From: Oscillospiraceae bacterium
GTDB taxonomy: Bacteria > Bacillota > Clostridia > Oscillospirales > Ruminococcaceae
Reading direction: 5' to 3'
Length of the DNA: 53,464 nt
Assembly: GCA_021769525.1 (NCBI GenBank)
Contig: JAETSQ010000013.1
Coordinates: forward strand, 1-53,464
The translations under genes were made by a program, and so were the position numbers. Positions 1 through 5,830 of this stretch are shown here, in pieces (within the stretch, counting starts at the first letter, position 1; each line of letters opens with the position of its first letter). The notes beneath the pieces were generated by a model. That model was not told where the DNA came from, did not search any database, and saw only the letters and a list, made by a program, of their open reading frames with translations.

Positions 1-46
1 ACAGAAGTTGCGCGAGCAATTTTACGATACACTTGTCCAAATATGT

Positions 47-121
47 GGCCCGTTGGTCAAGCGGTTAAGACACCGGCCTCTCACGCCGGTAACGCGGGTT
101 CGATTCCCGCACGGGTCACCA
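47..121 (+). tRNA. tRNA-Glu (anticodon CTC)
   Basis: Cloverleaf read by eye. The seven-base acceptor stem GGCCCGU pairs with ACGGGUC (one G-U), the anticodon loop shows CTC, the T arm is GCGGG-TTCGATT-CCCGC, and CCA is encoded at 119-121. It lies 77 bases before the 5S rRNA. Confidence 0.95.
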
Positions 122-198
122 ATCCATTGGTATACAGCCCCCAAAGGGCTGCATATATATCCCAGGGCGGCAAAAAAAGGCTGCCCCAGGGAAACAGA
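122..198 (+). other. Spacer between tRNA-Glu and 5S rRNA with two hairpins
   Basis: Contains a hairpin built on CAGCCC/GGGCTG and a second on CCCAGGGCGGC/GCTGCCCCAGGG with an A-rich loop. In a tRNA-5S transcript these are most likely processing signals; that is inference. Confidence 0.4.
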
Positions 199-315
<117 letters not shown>

Positions 316-354
316 CCCGATAGCGGTTCCCTCACCGGAGCCGCTATCCCATAT

Positions 355-430
355 TCCTCCTTAGCTCAGTCGGTAGAGCATGCGGCTGTTAACCGCAGGG
401 TCGTCTGTTCGAGCCAGACAGGGGGAGCCA
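355..430 (+). tRNA. tRNA-Asn (anticodon GTT)
   Basis: Acceptor stem UCCUCCU pairs with AGGGGGA, discriminator G, encoded CCA at 428-430. The anticodon loop CTGTTAA gives GTT. A short hairpin (about 320-349, GATAGCGG/CCGCTATC) separates it from the 5S gene. Confidence 0.95.
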
Positions 431-463
431 AAAAGCCCGGAGCAGCCGTTCCGGGCTTTTTCT
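431..463 (+). terminator. Rho-independent terminator of the tRNA/5S unit
   Basis: AAAGCCCGGA stem closing on TCCGGGCTTTTTCT directly after tRNA-Asn: a GC stem followed by five T residues. Confidence 0.85.
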
Positions 464-492
464 CTATCATTTTTCAAAAGAAGGTGGAGCGT

Positions 493-1239
493 ATGCCGCG
501 GCGGTATTGGAACGGCAACCAGCTAAAGATAATCGCGATGGCTGCCATGACTTTGGACCACCTGGTATCGGTGATGTTCCCCCATTACCCCAGGGAGCCT
601 TGGATCCTCCTGGCCCATAGCATCGGTCGGATAGCGGCGCCGATCTTCTGGTTCCTTGTGGCGGAGGGCTACTACCACACCCGCGACCGGAGACGCTACG
701 CAGGGCGGCTCTTCGCCTTTTCTGTCCCTTCCCACTTTGCCTATAATTTCGCCTTTGGCATCCCCTTTTTGCCCTTCCAAACCGGCATCTTCAACCAAAC
801 CAGCGTGATATGGGCCTTGGCCTGGGGCCTGGTGGCTCTGTGCATCCGGCAAAGCAACCGGTTCCGGGAGTGGCAGAAAACGCTGCTGATCGCCGCCATA
901 ACGGCGGCCGCCTTTTGCGCCGATTGGAGCAGCATCGCGGTGCTGGCCATTGTGGAGATCGGCAGCAACCGGGGAAATTTCAAAAAGCAGATGAGCAGGA
1001 TGATGTTGTGGGTGTCGGTGTATGCCTTGGTGTACGGGCTTTTTATCGACCCGGTTTATGGAGTTCTACAGCTTTTTACCGCCTTGACCATCCCGCTTCT
1101 GAAAGGATATAATTGCGAAAGAGGCAAATGGAAGGGGATGAAGTGGTTTTTCTACCTGTACTATCCCCTGCATCTGTTCCTCTGCGGCCTGATACGCCTT
1201 GCCCTCCATGGGAATGTTGGCGTGATGATCGGCGGATAA
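493..1239 (+). CDS. TraX-family membrane protein
   Basis: Polytopic membrane protein of about 248 residues. The N-terminal NGNQLKIIAMAAMTLDHL segment and the C-terminal FYLYYPLHL segment are hallmarks of the TraX family, named after the F-pilin acetylase but common as chromosomal genes of unknown role in Firmicutes. About seven or eight hydrophobic segments are visible. I place the start at ATG 493. An in-frame GTG nine bases upstream (484) lies inside the purine-rich ribosome binding site, so it is less likely. The gene is flanked by terminators and appears monocistronic. No conjugation genes are nearby, so a pilin-acetylation role is not supported here; it may acylate another surface polymer. 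Confidence 0.85.
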   Translation: MPRRYWNGNQLKIIAMAAMTLDHLVSVMFPHYPREPWILLAHSIGRIAAPIFWFLVAEGYYHTRDRRRYAGRLFAFSVPSHFAYNFAFGIPFLPFQTGIFNQTSVIWALAWGLVALCIRQSNRFREWQKTLLIAAITAAAFCADWSSIAVLAIVEIGSNRGNFKKQMSRMMLWVSVYALVYGLFIDPVYGVLQLFTALTIPLLKGYNCERGKWKGMKWFFYLYYPLHLFLCGLIRLALHGNVGVMIGG

Positions 1240-1255
1240 GCAGATATTAGCAAAA

Positions 1256-1291
1256 GGAAGGGCCGGACGATAACTCCGGCCCTTCCCTTTT
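1256..1291. terminator. Bidirectional terminator between traX-like gene and feo operon
   Basis: GGAAGGGCCGGA paired with TCCGGCCCTTCC, with A residues on one side and T residues on the other. It can serve both the plus-strand traX-like gene and the minus-strand feo operon that converge here. Confidence 0.85.
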
Positions 1292-1355
1292 TATGCAGTT
1301 TTCATCGGGTGCCCGCCCCGCCGTAAAGGACAGGACGTCCGAACCATAGCAGCGG

Positions 1356-1523
1356 TCAGTCGTTCCGGGAGTTGTCCCCGCCGCCGTGGCAGAGCCCCGC
1401 GCTGGGGCAGCCGGAACAGCCGCAGCCACAGCCGCCTTTCCCGCGCTTTTGGATCCCTCTGGCGACGATGGCAATAAAAACTGCCAGCACGATCAGAGCG
1501 ATGATGATTGTAGAAAGATTCAT
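1356..1523 (-). CDS. FeoB-associated Cys-rich membrane peptide
   Basis: 55-residue peptide. One N-terminal transmembrane helix (about residues 4-22) is followed by a basic turn (RGIQKRGKG) and a cysteine cluster CGCGCSGC, then a further Cys. This layout matches the small FeoB-associated Cys-rich membrane proteins found at the end of feo operons. It has a perfect AAGGAGG seven to eight bases before the ATG and begins 19 bases after the feoB stop codon. A role in handling ferrous iron or stabilising FeoB is inferred; no biochemical activity is evident from the sequence. Confidence 0.88.
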   Translation of the reverse strand: MNLSTIIIALIVLAVFIAIVARGIQKRGKGGCGCGCSGCPSAGLCHGGGDNSRND

Positions 1524-1542
1524 AGAAGCAAATCCTCCTTAG

Positions 1543-3969
1543 TCAAGTTTGGGCGGCATTTACCGAGAGGACGGAGCCCTGGTTGTGGTTCGCGTCGTAG
1601 TGGTTCTTCCGCACCAGCAGCCAAAGGACACAGGCCACTACCGCCAGGGCCAGCACGGTGCCGATGCCAAAGCCCACTTCCCCGGTGATGAGGCCGCCCA
1701 GCTGGTAGGTGACCAGGGAGGCCCCGTAGGCGAAGGCGCACATGTACCCGATGGCCGCCGCTGTCCATTTGCCGTTGTTCATCTCCCGCTTGATGGCCCC
1801 CATAGCCGCGAAGCAGGGCGCGCAGAGGAGGTTGAAGATCATGAAGGAGTAGGCGGCCAGCCCGCTGTAGGTCATGGCGATCTCGGCGGAGAGGTTTCCG
1901 GGATAAAGCACGCCGAAGGTGCTGACCACTTCCTCCTTGGCGATAAGGCCGGTGATGGTGGCCACCGCCGCCTGCCAGGTGCCGAAGCCCAGGGGAGCGA
2001 AGAGGAAGGCGATGGCGCTGCCCAGAGCGGCCAGCAGGGAAGCGTTGTTGTCCTCCACCATGCCGAAGACGCCGTCCACAAAGCCGAAGCCCTGCAAGAA
2101 CCACAGGATGATGGAGGAGGCCAGGATCACCGTGCCGGCCCGCTTAATGAAGCTCCAGCCACGCTCCCAGGTGGCCCGCAGGACGCCCCCGGCGGCGGGC
2201 ATATGGTAGGCGGGCAGCTCCATTACAAAGGGGGCAGGCTCCCCGGCGAAGGCTTTCGTCTTTTTCAGCATGATGCCGGAGAGGACGATGGCCGCAATGC
2301 CGATGAAGTAGGCGGAGGTGGCCACCCAGGTGGAGCCGCCGAAGAGAGCCCCGGCAAAAAGGGCGATGATGGGCATCTTTGCCCCGCAGGGGATGAAGCA
2401 GGTGGTCATGATGGTCATCTTCCGGTCCCGGTCGTTTTCGATGGTCCGGGAAGCCATGACGCCGGGGACGCCGCAGCCGGTGCCCACCAGCATGGGGATG
2501 AAGGACTTGCCGGAGAGACCGAACTTGCGGAATACCCGGTCCATGATGAAGGCGATGCGGGCCATATACCCCACATCCTCCAGAATGGAGAGGAGCAGGA
2601 AGAGCACCAGCATCTGGGGCACGAAGCCCAGCACGGCCCCCACGCCGCCGATGATGCCGTCTACAATGAGACTGGTGAGCCAGTCGGCGCACCGGATGGA
2701 TTCCAGCCAGCCACTCACCACCACCGGGATGCTGTTCACCCATCTGCCGTACCGGGCGGGGTCCGGTTCCTCCACGGTGAGGGCCTCGGTGTACTCCGCC
2801 CCGCCGATGGTCTCCGCGGTGGTCTTGCCGCTTTCGTCGTCGTAGAAGTAAACTTCCGCGGTGAGACCGGCGGAAACGGCTTCGTCGGTAGTCATGCCGG
2901 CTTCCTCCGCCGCCTCTTCAAAGCCTTCGATGATGGCGGAGGCCTCCTCAAAGGCGCCGGAGGCGTCCTCGTAGCCGTCCCCTCCGGCGATGAACCAACC
3001 GTCCCCAAAGAGGCCGTTGTTGGCCCAGTCGGTGGCGGCGGTTCCGATGGAGATGCCCCATCCCCCCATGGCGATGGCATAGACCAGGAACATCACCGCC
3101 ACAAAGATGGGCAGAGCCAGCACCCGGTGGGTGACCACCTGGTCGATGCGGTCGGAGGTGGAAAGGCTGTGGCTGGGGGCCTTTTTCTTGACGCACCGGT
3201 CCACCACCCGGCTGATGTAGGCGTAGCGCTGGTTGGTGACGATGCTCTCCGCGTCGTCGTCCAGCTCGGTCTCGCAGTCCTTGATGTGTTCTTCCAGGTG
3301 GGCCAGCAGCTCCTCCCCCAGCCCCAGCTCCTCCCGGACCTTTTCATCCCGCTCAAAGAGCTTGATGGCGTACCACCGCAGATTCTGCTTTTCCACCAGG
3401 GAGGAGATGGACTCCTCGATGTGGGCCAGGGCGTGCTCCACGCTGCCGGTAAAGACGTGGGGATGCTCCCCGCTCTTTTTCCCCTGGGCCAGCTCCAGGG
3501 CCTTTTCCGCCGCCGCCATGCTCCCCTCGCCCTTCAGGGCGCTGGTCTCCAGCACGGCGCAGCCCAGCTCCTGCCCCAGCTTTTCCAGGTCGATGCTGTC
3601 CCCGTTTTTCCGCACCAGGTCGATCATGTTCACGGCGATGACCACCGGGATGCCCAGCTCGATGAGCTGGGTGGTGAGGTAAAGGTTCCGCTCGATGTTG
3701 GTGCCGTCCACGATGTTGATGATGGCGTTGGGCTTCTCCTTCACCAGGTATCCGCGGGCCACCACCTCCTCCAGGGTGTAGGGGGAGAGGGAATAGATGC
3801 CGGGGAGGTCCTGGATGACCACATCCTTGTGCCCCCGGAGCTTTCCTTCCTTCTTTTCCACGGTGACGCCGGGCCAGTTGCCCACGTACTGGCTGGAGCC
3901 GGTGAGGTCGTTGAACATGGTGGTCTTGCCGCAGTTGGGGTTGCCCGCCAGGGCGATGGTGATATTCAT
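1543..3969 (-). CDS. feoB: Ferrous iron transporter FeoB
   Basis: 808 residues. An N-terminal G domain with G1 GNPNCGKTT (9-17), G3 DLPG (54-57) and G4 NMID (114-117) is followed by an FeoB helical region and a C-terminal polytopic permease with two Gate-like halves (LEDVGYMARIAF; FIPCGAKMPIIALF). It imports Fe2+ across the cytoplasmic membrane. I chose ATG 3969. A GTG 12 bases upstream would overlap the AAGGAG site. Between the first transmembrane segment and the segment at DGIIGGVGAVLGFVPQ there is an unusually long acidic loop (about residues 310-415), rich in Glu, Asp, Gly and Ala and predicted to be extracytoplasmic. It is third in the order feoA, feoA, feoB, Cys-rich peptide. Confidence 0.96.
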   Translation of the reverse strand: MNITIALAGNPNCGKTTMFNDLTGSSQYVGNWPGVTVEKKEGKLRGHKDVVIQDLPGIYSLSPYTLEEVVARGYLVKEKPNAIINIVDGTNIERNLYLTTQLIELGIPVVIAVNMIDLVRKNGDSIDLEKLGQELGCAVLETSALKGEGSMAAAEKALELAQGKKSGEHPHVFTGSVEHALAHIEESISSLVEKQNLRWYAIKLFERDEKVREELGLGEELLAHLEEHIKDCETELDDDAESIVTNQRYAYISRVVDRCVKKKAPSHSLSTSDRIDQVVTHRVLALPIFVAVMFLVYAIAMGGWGISIGTAATDWANNGLFGDGWFIAGGDGYEDASGAFEEASAIIEGFEEAAEEAGMTTDEAVSAGLTAEVYFYDDESGKTTAETIGGAEYTEALTVEEPDPARYGRWVNSIPVVVSGWLESIRCADWLTSLIVDGIIGGVGAVLGFVPQMLVLFLLLSILEDVGYMARIAFIMDRVFRKFGLSGKSFIPMLVGTGCGVPGVMASRTIENDRDRKMTIMTTCFIPCGAKMPIIALFAGALFGGSTWVATSAYFIGIAAIVLSGIMLKKTKAFAGEPAPFVMELPAYHMPAAGGVLRATWERGWSFIKRAGTVILASSIILWFLQGFGFVDGVFGMVEDNNASLLAALGSAIAFLFAPLGFGTWQAAVATITGLIAKEEVVSTFGVLYPGNLSAEIAMTYSGLAAYSFMIFNLLCAPCFAAMGAIKREMNNGKWTAAAIGYMCAFAYGASLVTYQLGGLITGEVGFGIGTVLALAVVACVLWLLVRKNHYDANHNQGSVLSVNAAQT

Positions 3970-4059
3970 AATGCTGCTCACTCCTTGTCGTTTCGGTCCG
4001 GCGCCCAGGCTGTTAGCTTCGACTAACCCCTGGGCGCAGCGGGAGGCGGCCCGCTTTCT

Positions 4060-4281
4060 TTATTCCACCTCGATCATCTCGGCGTCCGCCTTCCGGACAC
4101 TGAGCTCGTACCCCCGCAGGTTCAGCTCCATGGGGTCCCCCAGGGGAGCCACCTTGCGGACGTGGATCTCCACCCCCTTGGTGATGCCCATATCCATGAT
4201 GCGCCGCTTCACCGGCCCCTCGCCGTGGAGCCGCTTTACGGTGACGGTCTCCCCCACCTTTGTGTCCTTTAATGTTTTCAT
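4060..4281 (-). CDS. feoA: FeoA domain protein
   Basis: 73 residues with an SH3-like FeoA fold signature: VGETVTVKRLHGEG, then RRIMDMGITKGVEIHVRKVAPLGDP and a closing LRGYELSVRK. FeoA proteins are small cytosolic partners that modulate FeoB. Start at ATG 4281, preceded by GAGGAA; an in-frame upstream start would lack a ribosome site. It lies about 90 bases before feoB and directly after the other feoA. Confidence 0.93.
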   Translation of the reverse strand: MKTLKDTKVGETVTVKRLHGEGPVKRRIMDMGITKGVEIHVRKVAPLGDPMELNLRGYELSVRKADAEMIEVE

Positions 4282-4315
4282 GTGTTTCCTCACTTTCCCA
4301 TACATAAAGATCTGC

Positions 4316-4525
4316 TTAGATGAGCACGCGGTTCGCCAGAGTTTTATCCAGGGCGATGCGGCTGTCCTTCACCTGCAGGATCAGGCTGCCGCCCAGCTGG
4401 CTGACAACGGTGATGGCGCTGTCCACCACGAAGCCCAGCTCCGCCAGGTGCTGGCGCACCTCGTCTTTACCTGTGATCTTCCGGATGGTCACGGTCTCCC
4501 CCGGTTTTGCCATGGTCAGAGGCAT
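4316..4525 (-). CDS. feoA: FeoA domain protein (first gene of feo operon)
   Basis: 69 residues, FeoA family: PGETVTIRKITGKDEVRQHLAELGF, a VDSAITVVSQLGGSLILQV middle and a terminal DSRIALDKTLANRVLI. It is the promoter-proximal gene of the feo operon. ATG 4525 follows AAGGAGGGAGG. The two FeoA copies are only distantly alike, which suggests separate roles rather than recent duplication; that is inference. Confidence 0.92.
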   Translation of the reverse strand: MPLTMAKPGETVTIRKITGKDEVRQHLAELGFVVDSAITVVSQLGGSLILQVKDSRIALDKTLANRVLI

Positions 4526-4553
4526 CAATCCGCCTCCCTCCTTTTTCGGATAT

Positions 4554-4575
4554 ATGGTTAGTAATTACTAACCAT
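4554..4575 (-). promoter_or_regulatory. Operator 1 of the feo promoter, perfect 22-bp palindrome
   Basis: Half sites GGTTAGT and ACTAACC around AATT, perfect over 22 bp. It lies just downstream of the predicted feo transcription start. The GGTTAG/CTAACC half sites resemble DtxR-family boxes (DtxR consensus TTAGGTTAG...CTAACCTAA), and a DtxR-family gene is the divergent neighbour. Confidence 0.8.
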
Positions 4576-4582
4576 CCTTTGT

Positions 4583-4615
4583 GGTTAGTTTAACATAACT
4601 AACCGTCCGTGTCAA
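4583..4615 (-). promoter_or_regulatory. feo promoter with embedded operator 2
   Basis: On the minus strand TTGACA (4610-4615) and TAAACT (4587-4592) are 17 bp apart. The second palindrome, GGTTAGTT-6-AACTAACC (4583-4604), covers the -10 box and most of the spacer, so a bound repressor would block RNA polymerase. Its half sites match operator 1. Confidence 0.75.
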
Positions 4616-4651
4616 TACCCAGGCGATAAAATTATTTGGGACCGGCCAAAC

Positions 4652-4680
4652 TTGTCAAAGGGGAAAGAATGTGATACCAT
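4652..4680 (+). promoter_or_regulatory. Promoter of the DtxR-family gene
   Basis: TTGTCA (4652-4657), 17 bp, TACCAT (4675-4680) with a TGTGA extension just before the -10. It sits about 35 bp from the feo -35, back to back. Confidence 0.55.
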
Positions 4681-4733
4681 AAAAGAAAACGTCCCGCGCG
4701 CTGCCGGCGGGGGGAAGAGAAGGAGGGGGCAGG

Positions 4734-5120
4734 ATGCGGATACACGAATCGGCGGAGGATTACCTGGAGGCCATCCTGATGCTCCGGGAACGCACCGGCG
4801 CGGTGCGGGCGGTGGACATAGCGGAGGAGCTCTCCTTTTCCAAGGCCAGCGTCAGCATCGCCATGAAAAAGCTGCGGGAGAACGGCTATGTCCGCCTGGA
4901 CGAGGACGGGTTCCTGGTCCTCACCCCCTCCGGGGAGGCCATCGCCTCCCGGATCTACAGCCGCCACAAGGCCCTGACGGACTTCTTTGTGAGCCTGGGG
5001 GTGGGCGAGGAGACCGCGGCCAGGGACGCCTGCAAGGTGGAGCACGACCTGAGCCAGGAGACCTTTGAAAAGCTGCTGACCCACGCCCGCAGTTTCCGAA
5101 GGCCCCCGGAGAAGGAATAA
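4734..5120 (+). CDS. DtxR-family metal-dependent transcriptional regulator, probably iron-responsive
   Basis: 128 residues. An N-terminal winged helix (residues 8-66, with the HTH around VDIAEELSFSKASVSIAMKKL) is followed by a dimerisation and metal-binding domain; the C-terminal SH3 domain of DtxR is absent, as in MntR. Likely metal ligands are D9, E12, H78, C100, E103 and H104. D9 and E12 follow the MntR pattern, but C100 in DACKVEH matches the Cys ligand of DtxR/IdeR, so Fe2+ sensing is favoured over Mn2+. It is divergent from feoA-feoA-feoB, whose promoter carries two matching palindromes, so it probably represses feo when iron is replete. It has a strong GGAGGGGG site before the ATG. Confidence 0.92.
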   Translation: MRIHESAEDYLEAILMLRERTGAVRAVDIAEELSFSKASVSIAMKKLRENGYVRLDEDGFLVLTPSGEAIASRIYSRHKALTDFFVSLGVGEETAARDACKVEHDLSQETFEKLLTHARSFRRPPEKE

Positions 5121-5236
5121 GGCTCTCCGCCGAATAAAGAAGACCAGGAACCCTCTTTAACGATATGTCTGTGTAAAAATCTTAGATACTTTGCAGTTTT
5201 CAATCGTGGCACCCGCTTTCCGTTAAGAGGGGGGGG

Positions 5237-5301
5237 GTAAAAGTGTGAAAGAGGGGGGATGAAATCCCCCTTCTTTCGCGTAGAGCGACCGAAGGGAGCG
5301 G
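5237..5301 (+). repeat. F-family intergenic repeat, copy F1
   Basis: Shares AAAAGTGTGAAA, a G-run/C-run hairpin and TTCGCGTAGAG with copy F2 at 36661-36725, which lies on the opposite strand. The loops of the central hairpins differ while the flanks are conserved. Confidence 0.6.
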
Positions 5302-5324
5302 ATAGCCCCGCCGATCGCGGCGGT

Positions 5325-5366
5325 TCTCCGCCAAATAAAAAAGACCGGAAACCGGTCTTTTTTATT
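5325..5366 (-). terminator. tRNA-Ser terminator
   Basis: Stem AAAAAAGACCGG/CCGGTCTTTTTT with loop AAA, the centre of a longer perfect palindrome (arms 5325-5348 and 5352-5375). The outer part of the palindrome repeats the tRNA 3' end (TCTCCGCCA). Confidence 0.8.
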
Positions 5367-5458
5367 TGGCGGAGAGAAAGGGATTCGAACCCTTGAACGG
5401 GTATTAGCCGTTACACGATTTCCAGTCGTGCGCCTTAGACCAACTCAGCCATCTCTCC
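5367..5458 (-). tRNA. tRNA-Ser (anticodon GGA)
   Basis: Class II tRNA of 92 nt with a long variable arm. Acceptor stem GGAGAGA/TCTCTCC, discriminator G, encoded CCA, anticodon loop CTGGAAA giving GGA. Confidence 0.95.
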
Positions 5459-5513
5459 AGGGCTGCTGTGTCCAACAAAAGGGATGTCCGGCTCTTCTGC
5501 CTGACAGAGATAT

Positions 5514-5542
5514 ATTATATCCCATTCCGGGGGAAAATGCAA
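5514..5542 (-). promoter_or_regulatory. Promoter of tRNA-Ser
   Basis: Minus strand TTGCAT (5537-5542), 17 bp, perfect TATAAT (5514-5519), about 55 bp before the tRNA 5' end. Confidence 0.7.
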
Positions 5543-5665
5543 GCCCTTCCGGAAAAATTTCCAAGGGATCTCCGGCGGGGGAGAGGAAAGGGACGTCCGG
5601 CTTTTTGCACAAAATCGATGCCCCGATTTTGGCAGGGGCGGGGGAGGGATATGGAAAAGAAGTGG

Positions 5666-5694
5666 TTGCTATTCCCTCCCGGATTATGTATAAT
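5666..5694 (+). promoter_or_regulatory. Promoter of the EF-G paralogue
   Basis: TTGCTA (5666-5671), 17 bp, perfect TATAAT (5689-5694). It leaves an untranslated leader of about 130 bases in which I see no recognisable riboswitch. Confidence 0.7.
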
Positions 5695-5830
5695 TGTACT
5701 AAGGCACTTCTGGCAGAAGAGCCATTTTGTGTCGAAATCGCTTAGATAGGGAAAGATAGATACCCGCTTTCCACCCTGCGGTTTAAGAATCACCCCTCTG
5801 ATTGGGGAAAAGAAAGGGGCAAGCCATACT

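Larger units (their letters stand above)
5122..5366. repeat. Gene-free stretch with tRNA-Ser 3'-end copies and an F-family repeat
   Basis: No gene seen. 5123-5145 is a degenerate copy (CTCTCCGCCGAATAAAGAAG) of the tRNA-Ser 3' end plus trailer, in the opposite orientation to the tRNA. 5237-5301 is repeat F1 (AAAAGTGTGAAA, a GGGGGG/CCCCC hairpin, then TTCGCGTAGAG). 5325-5375 is a 24-bp-arm perfect inverted repeat that includes the tRNA 3' acceptor strand. Confidence 0.6.

Noticed and set aside
493-1239. Conjugative element suggested by the TraX match
   Set aside because: No relaxase, coupling protein or pilin genes nearby; chromosomal TraX-like genes are common in Firmicutes.
1549-4026. 825-residue open frame opposite feoB
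   Set aside because: Shadow frame of a GC-rich gene; His/Gly/Asp-rich composition, no ribosome site, and feoB itself has clear GTPase and permease motifs.
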